A DNA stretch of 64,000 bases, taken from the NCBI RefSeq assembly GCF_001425605.1, contig NZ_LMRG01000028.1:1-64000 (forward strand), read 5' to 3'. Shown in pieces: positions 17,078 to 27,536 of the stretch; the stretch's first letter is position 1, and every line of letters starts with the position of its first letter. Origin of the DNA: Rhizobium sp. Leaf453. Its GTDB lineage: Bacteria; Pseudomonadota; Alphaproteobacteria; Rhizobiales; Rhizobiaceae. The notes beneath the pieces are model-generated. The model was not told where the DNA came from. It was given only the letters and a program-made list of their open reading frames with translations, and ran no database searches. The position numbers and the translations under genes were made by a program.

Positions 17078-18889
17078 TCAGGCCGCGCGACTGTGGGACG
17101 CGGCCCGTGCCTGCAGCGTGAAGTGCGAGATCAGGGCGCGCAGGTTGACGCTCTCGTTGGCAAGGGTTGCGCCGGCCGCATTGGTTTCCTCGACCATCGC
17201 CGCGTTCTGCTGCGTAACATGGTCCATCCGGTTGACGGCCGTGTTGACTTCGGCAAGACCGGTCGACTGTTCGCGAGCGGAGGTCGCGATCGCATCCATG
17301 TGCTGGTTGATCACAACGACATAGTCTTCGATCGTTTTCAGCGCCTCGCCAGTCTCGCTGACGAGCTTGACGCCGTTTTCGACCTCGGCTGTCGAGTTGC
17401 GGATCAGATCCTTGATTTCCTTGGCGGCCTTGGCGGAACGCTGGGCAAGCTCGCGCACTTCCTGTGCGACAACAGCGAAGCCACGCCCGGCTTCCCCTGC
17501 ACGCGCTGCCTCGACGCCGGCGTTCAGCGCCAGAAGGTTGGTCTGGAAGGCAATCTCGTCGATCACGCCGATAATGTTGGAAATCTGGTTCGACGACTGC
17601 TCGATCCGGCCCATGGCGTTGACGGCGCTGGCGACGACAGCACCGGACTGTGAGGCGCTGGCATTGGCCTTGGCAGCAACGCCGCGAGCCTCATCCGTCC
17701 GTCGCGTCGAATTGGTGACGTTGACGGTGATCTCGTCGAGCGCGGCGGCGGTCTCCTCCAGCGAAGCCGCCTGCTGCTCCGTACGCCGCGCCAGATCGTC
17801 GGCGCTGTGGCTGACTTCGCGCGATCCGTTGTCGATCAGATCGGCGGCATGGGCGACAGATACCAGCGTTTCCTGCAACTGGCTAACGGCCGTGTTCAGA
17901 TCGTGACGCAGGCTTTCGAAATCCGGAGCGAAAGGCTCGGTCAACTGGAAGGACAGATCGCCGGCGGCGAGACGCTTCAAACCGCCCGCAAGGCCGGACG
18001 TCGCCTGCTGCAGACGGCGCTGGGCGGCGGTTTCGGCTTCCGCGGTCAGGCGCTGACGATCGGCCTCGGCCTGACGGCGGGCCTCTTCCGCTTCGAGTTC
18101 GAGGCGCTTGTTGGACAGGGCAGCCTGGCGGAAGATTTCGACGGCACCGGCCATGGAGCCGATTTCATCGGCGCGATCGGCATAGGGAATGGTCTTGTCG
18201 GTATCGCCTTCGGCCAGATTGATCATTGAGCGGGTGATGATGCCTATAGGCCGGGCGATCCCGCGCAGCGCATAGAGTGTCGAGATGGCGATCAGGGTCG
18301 CAATGGCTGCAATGATCGCATAGACGAAAGTGACTGCGGAAGCATGCGTGTCCTTGGTCAGTTGCACGGCCTTGCCGACATCCTCGAAATTCAGCGCGAC
18401 GAGTTCGTCGATGGCCTGCAGTGCCGGATCGGAAATCGTGTTCATATCCCCGAGCGCCTTGGCGGCGCCGTCATACATGCCCATTTTCGACAGGTTCATC
18501 ATGCCTTCGCCCGCCTTGATGTAGGCGTCGATGCCATCCGTCGTGCGCTTTAGGATTTCACGCTCCTTGTCGGAGGTGGCGAGCGCAGCATAATTCGTTG
18601 TGACGGCCTTGATCTCGTCCTGCGATTTCTTGATTGCTTCCTCGGCCGCCGTCGTCGCCTTCGGAGAGGCTGCGGTAATATGCGCGAGATAGCCGATCTT
18701 CATCTCCAGCATCTTCGCCTTGACGTCCTTGGCCGTCAGCATGCTCGGCAGGGATTCACTCGTAATCTGCTGGGTCGTGCCCTGAAGGCGCGACAGCGAG
18801 TCGAGCGACACCCAGGCAAAGCCCGCCGTGATCAGCGCAATGGCGGAAAAAGTGGCGACAAGCGAGGTTCTGATGGACGGTCTGGACAT
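17078..18889 (-). CDS. Methyl-accepting chemotaxis protein
   Basis: The transmembrane chemoreceptor has about 603 residues. TM1 is near residues 12-32, a four-helix-bundle periplasmic sensor covers roughly 33-190, TM2 is TFVYAIIAAIATLIAISTLY, and a HAMP region precedes and follows SMINLAEGDTDKTIPYADRADEIGSM-type sequence. The cytoplasmic signalling hairpin carries the conserved tip EIAFQTNLLALNAGVEAARAG. It relays ligand state to CheA/CheW. ATG 18889 follows GGGAG; the frame opens five codons earlier. No che genes are adjacent, so it feeds a system encoded elsewhere. The ligand is not predictable. Confidence 0.93.
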   Translation of the reverse strand: MSRPSIRTSLVATFSAIALITAGFAWVSLDSLSRLQGTTQQITSESLPSMLTAKDVKAKMLEMKIGYLAHITAASPKATTAAEEAIKKSQDEIKAVTTNYAALATSDKEREILKRTTDGIDAYIKAGEGMMNLSKMGMYDGAAKALGDMNTISDPALQAIDELVALNFEDVGKAVQLTKDTHASAVTFVYAIIAAIATLIAISTLYALRGIARPIGIITRSMINLAEGDTDKTIPYADRADEIGSMAGAVEIFRQAALSNKRLELEAEEARRQAEADRQRLTAEAETAAQRRLQQATSGLAGGLKRLAAGDLSFQLTEPFAPDFESLRHDLNTAVSQLQETLVSVAHAADLIDNGSREVSHSADDLARRTEQQAASLEETAAALDEITVNVTNSTRRTDEARGVAAKANASASQSGAVVASAVNAMGRIEQSSNQISNIIGVIDEIAFQTNLLALNAGVEAARAGEAGRGFAVVAQEVRELAQRSAKAAKEIKDLIRNSTAEVENGVKLVSETGEALKTIEDYVVVINQHMDAIATSAREQSTGLAEVNTAVNRMDHVTQQNAAMVEETNAAGATLANESVNLRALISHFTLQARAASHSRAA

Positions 18890-19110
18890 GCAACGGGCTC
18901 CCATATCGGTACAGCCTTCCCGCCGATGCGGTGAAGGGGCAACCCGGAGCAGACGTCATGACTGGCGGGATTGAACAACCGGAATCATTCCGGCATCACG
19001 CTCAACTTTGCCAGTTACATTAGCTTCAAACGATTAAATTAATGTAAGTTTTAACGAACACGGAGAGATTTTTGAGTCTTTGCCCACCGAAAGGGCGAAA
19101 GCTCAGATCA

Positions 19111-20415
19111 TCAGACCCTGATTGTCTGCTCGGTGAAATCCTCAGTCCCGAAAAACTTGAGATAGCGTTCGACTTCCGACGGTTCACCGGTCGCCTTGCG
19201 CGGATTGTCGGACAGCTTGACGGCCGGACGGCCATTGACATCGCTGACCTTGCAGACAACCGAAATCGGGTTGAGACCGCTGATTTCAACGGGCGCGCAA
19301 CCTGCGAAATCATTGGTCAGATTGGTGCCCCACCCGAAGCTCATGCGCACCCGGCCCTCGAAATGCCGATAGGTATCGAGGATCGTCCCGACATCGAGAC
19401 CATCGGAAAAGATCAGCAGCTTTTCCTTGGGATCCCGCCCCATCTTATTCCACCAGGCAATGATCTTCTCGCCGCCCTCGATCGGCGGCGCGCTATCGGG
19501 GCGAAAACCGGTCCAGTCGGCCACCCAGTCCGGCGCATTACGCAGGAAAGCGGCCGTACCGAAGGCATCCGGCAACACGATCAGCAGGTTGCCACCGTAA
19601 AGCTGGTTCCAGTCCTGCAGAACCTTGTAGGGCGCCTCACCCAGATCCTGATCGTTGCGGGCAAGCGCCGCCGCGACCATCGGCAACTCATGGGCATTGG
19701 TGCCGAGCGCTTCGAGGTCAGTATCCATGGCAAGCAGAACGTTGCTCGTTCCGGAGAAGGATTTGCCGATGCCTTCCTTCAGCGCCTCGACGCACCAGCG
19801 CTGCCAGAGGAAGCTGTGGCGACGGCGCGTGCCGAAATCGGAAATCCGAAGGTTCGGATGGGCTCGAAGTTGCTCGACCTTCGACCACATCTTGGCCTTG
19901 GCACGGGCATAGAGCACATCGAGCGCGAACGGCCCCATATCCTTCATCGCCGTGCGCGAGCGCAATTCGTTGATGATGGCGAGCGCCGGGATTTCCCACA
20001 TGGTCGTATGGGTCCATTTGCCCGGGAAGGTCAGTTCGTACTGACCGTGACGGCGGGACAATTCGTAGTCAGGTAGCTGGAAATCAGCGAGCCAGGCGAG
20101 GAAATCCGGCGCGAAAATCTGCTTGCGGCCATAGAAGGTGTTACCGGCGAGCCAGATCATCTCCTTCTTGGTGAACCGCAGGCCACGGACATAATCCAGT
20201 TGCTCCCGCAACTCCTGTTCATCGATTTCGTCCGTCAGGAGGACTGTCTTCGTTCGATTGATGACCGAGAAGGTGGCGTCGACTTCCGGGTAAAGCCGCC
20301 AGATCATCTGCAGCATCAGGAGCTTGTAGAAGTCCGTGTCCAGCAGGCTGCGAACGACCGGATCAAGCTTCCAGGCATTATCGTAGACCCGGCGGGCGAT
20401 GTCCGTCTTGGTCAT
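19111..20415 (-). CDS. pncB: Nicotinate phosphoribosyltransferase
   Basis: The 434-residue enzyme makes nicotinate mononucleotide from nicotinate and PRPP with ATP, in the NAD salvage (Preiss-Handler) pathway. The family start [16 protein letters not shown] is at residues 24-39, and [20 protein letters not shown] and SDGLDVGT-type segments form the PRPP and phosphate sites. GGGGAGA precedes ATG 20415. Length is normal and the gene is monocistronic. Confidence 0.95.
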   Translation of the reverse strand: MTKTDIARRVYDNAWKLDPVVRSLLDTDFYKLLMLQMIWRLYPEVDATFSVINRTKTVLLTDEIDEQELREQLDYVRGLRFTKKEMIWLAGNTFYGRKQIFAPDFLAWLADFQLPDYELSRRHGQYELTFPGKWTHTTMWEIPALAIINELRSRTAMKDMGPFALDVLYARAKAKMWSKVEQLRAHPNLRISDFGTRRRHSFLWQRWCVEALKEGIGKSFSGTSNVLLAMDTDLEALGTNAHELPMVAAALARNDQDLGEAPYKVLQDWNQLYGGNLLIVLPDAFGTAAFLRNAPDWVADWTGFRPDSAPPIEGGEKIIAWWNKMGRDPKEKLLIFSDGLDVGTILDTYRHFEGRVRMSFGWGTNLTNDFAGCAPVEISGLNPISVVCKVSDVNGRPAVKLSDNPRKATGEPSEVERYLKFFGTEDFTEQTIRV

Positions 20416-20537
20416 GAAAAATCTCCCCCGCTCCGGCACTGACCGGTCATGCACATGTGGTTCACCCCGCAGTCATGACACGGCATTCGGTTCGGCTGCA
20501 ACACGAAGAATGCAACAAAACAGCACAGTTGACGCAG

Positions 20538-20557
20538 AAAACCCGGCTTCAGCCGGG
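20538..20557 (-). terminator. Intrinsic terminator of the first RTX gene
   Basis: CCCGGC and GCCGGG (20542-20557) form the stem with a four-base loop. On the minus strand the stem is followed by TTTT, 30 bases after the RTX stop codon. Confidence 0.75.
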
Positions 20558-20586
20558 CTTTCGCAGTCGTCGGATGGTGACGGGGG

Positions 20587-23526
20587 TCAGGCGACCAGCA
20601 GGAAGTCGCTGGTGGACAGGCTCGTCACGTTGTCGAGTGTGACGACAAGAACGGCGTCATGATCGTTGCCGGTTCCGTCGGCATCATACCAGAGCCGGCC
20701 ATTGTCCTTCTCGAAGAAGAACTGCGCGGCGGTACCGGTCGCCTGCAGGTCGTTGCCGGAAAAGAGCGCGAGGCTGGAGAACCCGAACTCCGACTTGTCA
20801 ATGACCAGCTTGTCCTCCCCGCGGGTGAAGTCGGTGATCTCATCACCGGAGCCGATGGCATCCTCAGACGCGTAAACGAACTGGTCGGCACCGGCACCGC
20901 CGGTCAGAAGATCGCCATGTGCGCCGCCTTCCAGCACGTCGTTGCCATCGCGTCCATCGAGCTTGTCGTCACCGCCACCGCCGACGAGCTTGTTGTCGGA
21001 TCCTCTGCCGAGAATGGTGTCGTCGCGATCGCTACCGATGACATCCTCGATGCTCGATACCGACAGACCGGCGGCAAGCCCGCCATTCCTGGAATTGTTC
21101 ATCAAGTCAAGGATGACCGACTTGTCGGAGACGATATTGAAGGTCAGGAGATCGCGACCAGCGCCGCCGTCGAAATAGTCCGTACCGCTGGCATCGGTGC
21201 GCTCGAGATGATCGTTGCCGTCGTCTCCATAAAGCTTGTCGTTGCCCTTGCCGTCGATGAGGACGTCGACACCGGCACCACCCCTGAAGGTGTCATTGCC
21301 GGCCCCGCCGGACAGGCGGTCATCACCCGTCCCGGCCGTTACCGTCTCATGGCCGGATCCGCCTTCATAATCCAGCGATTCCATCGTGTTGAATGACGTT
21401 GTCGAGTTGACATCGACAAGACCGTTGCTGAAGACGAAGGTGACGTTGGATGTCTCCTCCGAGAAATCGATGAAGATCCGGTCCGTACCGCTGCCACCAG
21501 AGGCATAATCACCATTGTTGATGTGCAGCACGTCATTGCCGTTCTCGCCGTACACCTTGTCGTTCTGGGTATCCTTGATGCCGCCGGTTGCCCAGAGGGT
21601 ATCATCGCCATCACCACCATAAATCAGGTCGGCTCCATTTGCGCCGATGATGTCGTCGTTGCCGCCGAGCCCCTTGAGCGTGTCATTACCGTTGTTGCCG
21701 TTGAAATAGTCATCCAGCGCGCCACCCCTCATCGAGTCGTTGCCGGTACCGGACGTGATATGAACACGTTCGATATTCTTCAGCGTGACGCCGCCATTGA
21801 CGAGAGTGGCATCGGCTGAAAGCGTGAAGGTGAGATCGGCCGTGCTCTTGAAGCGGTTGACCCAGCCGGTATCCGTGCCCGCGCCGCCATCGATGTTGAA
21901 CTGGCCGGCTGCCGAGCCACTGGCATTGTTGACATAGGAGATATCATTGCCATCGCCGAGCGCGACGGTGTTGACATGCGTGCCGGTCTCGACGCTGACG
22001 GAAACGCTGTCATTGCCCGTTCCCGCATCGATCCTGTTGGCGCCGCCGGTATCGACGATGGTATCGTTGCCGGCCGCACCCTTGATCACATCATTGCCGG
22101 TCGTGCTGTAGAACTGGTCATCGCCGCTGCTGCCGGTCAGCGTGTTATTGCCACTGCCGGCATCGAAATCAACGTGGGACGCGCGGGTGCCATTCAGCAC
22201 GTCATTGCCCTTGCCGGTCTCGATCGTGAAGCTTTCTCCGTCCGTGATGACAGTACCGTCGGAAAGTTTTGCCGTCGTGCCGGTGATGGAGAAGGTGACG
22301 GCACTGGAGACGTCGGAACGATCGACCCAGACGGTATCGAAGCCGGCCCCTGCCCTGATCGTATCCTTGCCGCCGCTGCCGACAACCAGGATGTCATTGC
22401 CATCGCCGCCATCCAGCGTATCGACGCCTTCACCGCCATCCAGCATGTCGTTGCCCTTACCGCCGGACAGGACATCATTGCCGTCGAGGCCGGACAGGAC
22501 ATCGTCTCCGGTCCAGCCGGTGAACTTGTCGGCGGTTTCCGAGCCCATGATCGTATAGGTTTCGAAGTTGACGATGCTGGTCCCGTTGGAGAGCACCTGC
22601 TTGACGGTCGGGTCCTTGGCCGTGAAGACGCCGGACACGCCCTGAAGCATCACACGGTCATTGCCCGTGCCGCCATCGAGGACGTCCTTGCCTTCATTCG
22701 CCCAGGTTTCGAGCGAGTGAACGATGATGTCGTTACCACTTCCGCCCAGCACGGTGTCATTGCCACCATTGCCATAGAGAAAATCATCTTCAGAGCCACC
22801 GTCGATATAGTCGATGCCATCGCCGCCCTGGATGAAATCCGTTCCGGCGCCACCCAGAATACGGTCATTGCCCGCTCCGCCCAAAAGCGCGTCGTCGCCG
22901 TTGTCCCCATAAAGGCGGTCATCGCCGTCATCGCCGGACAGAAAGTCATCGCCGTATCCACCGAACGCGAGGTCATTGTCAGCCCCTCCCGAAAGTGAAT
23001 CGTCACCATTGCCGCCTTTGAGCGTGTCATTGCCCTCGTCACCGTTGACGATGTCGTCACCGATGCCGCCATCCAGCGTGTCTGCTCCATCGCCACCCAG
23101 GAATCGGTCATTCCAGCGACCGCCCGTCATCGTGTCGGCAAAAACGCTACCGGCGATGTTGAATTGCTCGACGTTGACCAGCGTCGCGCCGAGGAAACTC
23201 CGGCTGTCGATCGGATCCCAGGCTGTAAACGTCATGCCCTTGCTTGAGCTTTGGAAACTGAAGTCGAGGCTGTCGAAACCGAGACCGCCATCAATCTTGT
23301 CGCCTGCAGCGGAACTCGCCGAGGGGTCGAACCAGTAGATAATGTCGTCACCGGTTCCGGCATTGATCGTGTCTCCACCCAAGCCGCCGAAAAACTGGTC
23401 ATTGCCTGAGCCACCGGTGAGCGTATTTGCGCCGTCCGTCCCGAACAGCGTCTGATCACCGACGCCGGGAATGGTATAGGGCGCGGCGGCAGGAGAAGCC
23501 TGCGTCGCATTCAATAATTTCTTCAT
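20587..23526 (-). CDS. Large RTX calcium-binding repeat protein
   Basis: The 979-residue protein is built almost wholly of GGxGxDxLx nonapeptide repeats (for example GGSGNDQFFGGLGGDTINAG). These bind calcium outside the cell and fold after secretion. No Sec signal is present, and the C-terminal end (LDNVTSLSTSDFLLVA) resembles type I secretion signals. The N-terminal 30 residues (MKKLLNATQASPAAAPYT) are the only non-repeat part, with no enzymatic domain evident. GAGGACAAG precedes ATG 23526. It is probably a surface or matrix protein exported by an ABC-type secretion system not in this window. The function is inferred from architecture. Confidence 0.85.
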   Translation of the reverse strand: MKKLLNATQASPAAAPYTIPGVGDQTLFGTDGANTLTGGSGNDQFFGGLGGDTINAGTGDDIIYWFDPSASSAAGDKIDGGLGFDSLDFSFQSSSKGMTFTAWDPIDSRSFLGATLVNVEQFNIAGSVFADTMTGGRWNDRFLGGDGADTLDGGIGDDIVNGDEGNDTLKGGNGDDSLSGGADNDLAFGGYGDDFLSGDDGDDRLYGDNGDDALLGGAGNDRILGGAGTDFIQGGDGIDYIDGGSEDDFLYGNGGNDTVLGGSGNDIIVHSLETWANEGKDVLDGGTGNDRVMLQGVSGVFTAKDPTVKQVLSNGTSIVNFETYTIMGSETADKFTGWTGDDVLSGLDGNDVLSGGKGNDMLDGGEGVDTLDGGDGNDILVVGSGGKDTIRAGAGFDTVWVDRSDVSSAVTFSITGTTAKLSDGTVITDGESFTIETGKGNDVLNGTRASHVDFDAGSGNNTLTGSSGDDQFYSTTGNDVIKGAAGNDTIVDTGGANRIDAGTGNDSVSVSVETGTHVNTVALGDGNDISYVNNASGSAAGQFNIDGGAGTDTGWVNRFKSTADLTFTLSADATLVNGGVTLKNIERVHITSGTGNDSMRGGALDDYFNGNNGNDTLKGLGGNDDIIGANGADLIYGGDGDDTLWATGGIKDTQNDKVYGENGNDVLHINNGDYASGGSGTDRIFIDFSEETSNVTFVFSNGLVDVNSTTSFNTMESLDYEGGSGHETVTAGTGDDRLSGGAGNDTFRGGAGVDVLIDGKGNDKLYGDDGNDHLERTDASGTDYFDGGAGRDLLTFNIVSDKSVILDLMNNSRNGGLAAGLSVSSIEDVIGSDRDDTILGRGSDNKLVGGGGDDKLDGRDGNDVLEGGAHGDLLTGGAGADQFVYASEDAIGSGDEITDFTRGEDKLVIDKSEFGFSSLALFSGNDLQATGTAAQFFFEKDNGRLWYDADGTGNDHDAVLVVTLDNVTSLSTSDFLLVA

Positions 23527-23949
23527 CTTGTCCTCATGGATCATCGGCCAAACCGGATGTCGGGCCTTTTGGCTTCACTTGAACCGGCGCTCAAAAAACG
23601 CTGCGGCCGACTATGGCTAGCCCCGCCGATCCCCGACCATATGTTCCCACGGGAACAAAAAATCCCGTTGTTTTGCGCCTCCGAAACGAGACGGATATGA
23701 AGAAAATCAAAAATATAACATTTCTTCATAACAAAATATCAGATATTAATTGATAATTGGCCGCCATCTGTGATATTTCACTCTCCACAGCGGTGGGAGC
23801 CGCAGGGAGAGATCAACACGACAGGCCGGACGAAAAGCCTCAAGAGATGCGCGATCCGATGTCATTCGACGCAATACATCCTGCAGTTCGGCGCTACGCG
23901 AAGACATTCCATTTCTTGAAATGAGCGGGACCACCGCAAAGGAGAGGAC
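23527..23949. other. AT-rich divergent promoter region
   Basis: This 423-base gap lies between the RTX gene (minus) and tpiA (plus). It is strikingly AT-rich at about 23695-23760 and holds ATATC-A-GATAT (23736-23746), an 11-base palindrome. No gene was recognised. Both promoters should lie here. Confidence 0.55.
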
Positions 23950-24717
23950 ATGACAACATTATCGGCCTGGGTCGGAACCAGCTGGAAGATGAACAAGACC
24001 TTGGCCGAGGCCATGATCTTTGCCGAGGGTCTGGTTAGCAGCGACGCCGCACGCGACCAACGTATCCAGCGCTTCGTCATCCCACCGTTCACGGCCGGCC
24101 GGCAGGTGAAGGACAGGCTGGCTGCGACCAGCGTCAAGGTCGGTGCACAGAACATGCATTGGGACGACGCAGGCGCCTGGACCGGGGAAATCTCGCCGGT
24201 CATGCTGAAAGACTGCAATCTCGATATCGTCGAACTCGGCCATAGCGAGCGGCGCGAACATTTTGGCGAAACAGACCGCACGGTCGGGCTGAAGACGGCA
24301 GCGGCAGTGAAGCACGGGCTGATACCGCTGATCTGCATCGGCGAGACCCTGGCGGAACGCGAAGCTGGCCAGGCTGATGCCGTTCTCAAGCGCCAGGTGG
24401 AAGGCGCACTGGGCCTGCTCGAAGGCACGGACAAGACCAAGACGATCCTTCTGGCCTATGAGCCGGTCTGGGCGATCGGCGTCAACGGTATTCCGGCCTC
24501 TGCCGACTACGCCGATGAACGCCATGCCCTGATCGCCGAATGGGCCAAGGCAAGCCTCGGCGTTGCCGTTCAGGTGCTTTACGGCGGCAGCGTCAATCCC
24601 GGCAATTGCGCGGAGCTGATCGCCAAGCCGCATATCGATGGCCTGTTCATCGGCCGCTCGGCCTGGGACGTCAACGGCTATCTCGACATTCTCGACCGCG
24701 TTTCCAAAACACTCTGA
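23950..24717 (+). CDS. tpiA: Triose-phosphate isomerase family, erythrulose-phosphate isomerase type
   Basis: The 255-residue TIM barrel has the catalytic triad intact: Lys in TSWKMNK, His in [11 protein letters not shown] and Glu in AYEPVWAIG, plus the phosphate loop [11 protein letters not shown]. It is followed 25 bases later by rpiB. In Brucella and rhizobia this tandem (eryH, eryI) isomerises L-erythrulose-1-phosphate and then erythrulose-4-phosphate to erythrose-4-phosphate in erythritol use. The pairing makes that role more likely than housekeeping glycolysis. The eryABCD genes are not in the window. Confidence 0.92.
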   Translation: MTTLSAWVGTSWKMNKTLAEAMIFAEGLVSSDAARDQRIQRFVIPPFTAGRQVKDRLAATSVKVGAQNMHWDDAGAWTGEISPVMLKDCNLDIVELGHSERREHFGETDRTVGLKTAAAVKHGLIPLICIGETLAEREAGQADAVLKRQVEGALGLLEGTDKTKTILLAYEPVWAIGVNGIPASADYADERHALIAEWAKASLGVAVQVLYGGSVNPGNCAELIAKPHIDGLFIGRSAWDVNGYLDILDRVSKTL

Positions 24718-24742
24718 CACCCAACACAGGAAGGATACAGCC

Positions 24743-25180
24743 ATGAAAATCGCCATCGGCGCCGACAGCGCAGGCAAGCCGCTTCTCGACATCATCGAAG
24801 CACATCTGGCCACCAAGAGCGGCCTTGAGGTCAAGAACCTCAGCCAGTCCGGCTTCTATGCTGACCTGTCCAAGGGCCTTGCAGAAACGATCGTCCGCGG
24901 AGAAAACGATCGCGGTATCCTGATCTGCGGCACCGGCATCGGCGTTTCCATCTCCGCCAACAAGGTGCCGGGCATCCGTGCCGCCCTGACGCACGACACT
25001 TATTCGGCCGAACGCGCGGCGAAGTCCAACAACGCCCAGATCATCACCATGGGCGCCCGTGTTATCGGCCCGGAATTGGCAAAGGCCATCGTCGACAAGT
25101 GGCTGGAATCCGAATTCGACCCGAACGGTTCCTCCGCAGGCAACGTCCAGGCCATCGACCGTCTCGACGCCGGCAAGTGA
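24743..25180 (+). CDS. rpiB: Ribose-5-phosphate isomerase B family, erythrose-phosphate isomerase type
   Basis: The 145-residue RpiB/LacAB-fold isomerase has the active-site Cys in [16 protein letters not shown] and the substrate loop [18 protein letters not shown] precedes the ATG at 24743. With the upstream tpiA gene it forms the eryH-eryI-type pair that interconverts tetrulose and tetrose phosphates; ribose-5-phosphate isomerase activity is the alternative. A rho-independent terminator follows at 25239. Confidence 0.92.
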   Translation: MKIAIGADSAGKPLLDIIEAHLATKSGLEVKNLSQSGFYADLSKGLAETIVRGENDRGILICGTGIGVSISANKVPGIRAALTHDTYSAERAAKSNNAQIITMGARVIGPELAKAIVDKWLESEFDPNGSSAGNVQAIDRLDAGK

Positions 25181-25238
25181 ATATCTGAGCATCCCTTCCG
25201 CAGAATATGTAGATCCTCCCTCATGTCCTGCAGAACGA

Positions 25239-25264
25239 CGCCCGGCGAAAATGCCGGGCGTTTT
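25239..25264 (+). terminator. Intrinsic terminator of the tpiA-rpiB unit
   Basis: CGCCCGGC (25239-25246) and GCCGGGCG (25253-25260) form a perfect stem with loop GAAAAT, followed by TTTT. Confidence 0.88.
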
Positions 25265-25295
25265 CGTTTCAAGCAGGCCGATGGGCGATCCTCGC

Positions 25296-27419
25296 CTACA
25301 GGACGAAATACCCCTTCGACAGGGTCACCGCGTCGTCGAGATGGATAGCGAAGTCGACTTTCTTGTCGCCGTTCGTATCACCGTAGATATACGTATCCGA
25401 GGCCTGTTTGATATATCGCAATTCACCGGCGGTACCGGTAAAACCTGCCGTGCCGAGATAGGTAAACGCCTGATCTCCAGCCACGGCGGAATTGGCATCG
25501 ATGGCGGAAAGATCAATCCTGTCGCCGTCCGCGGCGGAAAAATCGAAGATCGTGTCGCGGCTGGCGACAGTGCTGTCCCCCATCAGCTTGAAAAGGAAGG
25601 TATCCGCCCCGGAGCCGCCCGTCAGGTCATCGGCACCCAGGCCACCGTCAAGCGTATCGTTGCCGGCATCACCCGAGAGAATATCATCTCCAGAACCGCC
25701 GGTGAGCCGGTTCGCCGCTGCATTGCCGTACAGTTTGTCAGCGTGGCTCGATCCGGTCAGGCGCTCGATCGAGACATAGGTATCTCCCAGGGCATAGCCG
25801 GTGTTGACCGCCGAGTTGAACAAGCTTGCCGTTACGCCGGCAGTTGCTCCGGAATAGGAGACTGTGTCCGTGCCGGCGCCACCATCCAGCTTGTCGGCAC
25901 CGGCACCCCCGTTCAGCGTGTCGTTGCCAGCCTCTCCGAACAACTGGTCATTTGCGCCGTATCCGTAGAGCACATCGTTGCCGTCACCGCCGAGTATCTT
26001 GTCAGCGCCGATATCGCCCTTCAGAGTTTCCGCCGCCGTCGTGCCGGTGATCGTCTCGAGCACGTCGGTCACGCTGATCGTGAACGTCTTGGTGACCGTC
26101 AGCCCACCCGAATCCTTCACTTCGACTGTAATCGTATCGCTCTGAACGGTTTCGTAGTTGATCGCCTTGGCAACCTGCAGCGTGTTGCCCGACAATTTGA
26201 ACAGGCCGCCGGCATTGTCTGTCAGCGCGTAGGTCAAGGCCTTTCCTTCCGGATCGACGGCCGACAGCGTGCCGATCACCGTGCCGAGGTTGGATCTCTC
26301 GGTAACCGTCGCCTTCGACAGCGCCACCGAAACGGGTGCCTCGTTGACATCGGTGATACCGATCGTGAACGTCTTCGTCGTCGTGTTGCCGGCCGGATCG
26401 GAGACCTCGACGGTGATTGTATCGGATTTCAACGCCTCGTAGTTCACCGCCTTGGCCAGTTGCAGCTTGTTGCCGGACAGCTTGAACAGGCCGCCGGCCG
26501 TATCCGTCAGCTTGTAGGTCAGCGTCTTGCCTTCCGGATCGACAGCCGAAAGCGTGCCGATCGTCGTTTCGACAGCCGAGTTTTCGGCGATGGAGGCTTT
26601 CGAAAGCGCCAGCGATGTCGGCGCCTTGTCCTCGGTGGTGAGTGTCGTCAGATCGACCGTGCCGTCCGAGAACTTGGCGATTTCGATGTTTGTCAGGGTA
26701 TCCTTGCCGTCCTTGCCCGCCCGGTTGTCTTGAACAGTGATGCTCCCATCGCTGTTCTTGGTCAGCGTATAGCTCGCCTTGGTTCCGGAAAAGACAGCCG
26801 TGTCCGTTCCACCCTTGCCGTCGAACACGTCATTGCCGCCATTGCCGCGAATAGTGTCACCAAACTGTGTGCCGCTATATCTATCGGCGCCGGTCGATCC
26901 GACGATGTTGTGTGCTTCTGCCCAGAGGAAACCCTCCAGAGGCGACGGATTCGAAAATCCGCCCTCATCATGGGCTCCGCCCATCAGGGCATAGATTACA
27001 TCGTGCAGGTCGCCCTTCGTTCCATACGGATTGCTGATGTTGAGACCGCTGATCTCGATCGGCGTCGTCACATTGATGATGTGGTCGTTCTCGTCCTGAT
27101 CGAAAGAGCCGTTCGAACTGTTGTAACTGTCGCCGAGCGTCGACAGGCGCACCGTCGTCAGCGTCCCACTCAGTGTATGGTCGTTGAAGTAATAATTGAA
27201 ATCCGAGCCATCAAGGATGATCGCCTTGGTGTCGCTCTCCTGTCCTTCGATGATCTTGTCGAGGAGCACGATCTCATCGCCGTCGAACTGGCTGTCGCCG
27301 CCCAGAATGTACGGCCAGCCCGTTGGCACCAGTCCGGAAAAATAGCTCGTGAATTCCGTGTTGAAATCGACCCCTGTTGCGGAACCGATCTCGGCGGTGA
27401 GAGTGATGGTAATGGTCAT
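25296..27419 (-). CDS. HasA-type hemophore domain fused to cadherin-like and RTX repeats
   Basis: The 707-residue protein has no Sec signal. Residues about 1-180 resemble secreted hemophore HasA: start MTITITLTAEIGSATGVDF, the strand FNYYFNDHTLSGTL and the segment SGLNISNPYG. Aligned by eye, Tyr76 and His81 match the HasA heme-ligand Tyr75 and its partner His83; no clear His32 equivalent is seen. An RTX patch (about 185-230), two cadherin-like repeats (about 270-460), RTX repeats (about 470-600) and a serralysin-type C-terminal domain ending KGYFVL follow, typical of type I secretion. It is the last gene after the TonB-dependent receptor. I infer a secreted or surface-held heme-capturing protein. 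Confidence 0.82.
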   Translation of the reverse strand: MTITITLTAEIGSATGVDFNTEFTSYFSGLVPTGWPYILGGDSQFDGDEIVLLDKIIEGQESDTKAIILDGSDFNYYFNDHTLSGTLTTVRLSTLGDSYNSSNGSFDQDENDHIINVTTPIEISGLNISNPYGTKGDLHDVIYALMGGAHDEGGFSNPSPLEGFLWAEAHNIVGSTGADRYSGTQFGDTIRGNGGNDVFDGKGGTDTAVFSGTKASYTLTKNSDGSITVQDNRAGKDGKDTLTNIEIAKFSDGTVDLTTLTTEDKAPTSLALSKASIAENSAVETTIGTLSAVDPEGKTLTYKLTDTAGGLFKLSGNKLQLAKAVNYEALKSDTITVEVSDPAGNTTTKTFTIGITDVNEAPVSVALSKATVTERSNLGTVIGTLSAVDPEGKALTYALTDNAGGLFKLSGNTLQVAKAINYETVQSDTITVEVKDSGGLTVTKTFTISVTDVLETITGTTAAETLKGDIGADKILGGDGNDVLYGYGANDQLFGEAGNDTLNGGAGADKLDGGAGTDTVSYSGATAGVTASLFNSAVNTGYALGDTYVSIERLTGSSHADKLYGNAAANRLTGGSGDDILSGDAGNDTLDGGLGADDLTGGSGADTFLFKLMGDSTVASRDTIFDFSAADGDRIDLSAIDANSAVAGDQAFTYLGTAGFTGTAGELRYIKQASDTYIYGDTNGDKKVDFAIHLDDAVTLSKGYFVL

Positions 27420-27509
27420 CTCGTCAGTCCTTGTCGTTGGGCGGATGGCTCGGCCGTTTCCGCTTTGCTGGCAGGGCCGCCGACGAATGCCGCCGGCCGT
27501 GATCGCAAA

Positions 27510-27529
27510 CCATCCGCATCCGCGGATGG
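27510..27529 (-). terminator. Stem-loop between receptor and hemophore-RTX gene
   Basis: CCATCCG and CGGATGG (27510-27529) form a 7-bp stem with a six-base loop, eight bases beyond the receptor stop. On the minus strand only TTT follows, so it is more likely a partial terminator or RNA-stability element than a full stop. Confidence 0.45.
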
Positions 27530-27536
27530 GTCAGGC

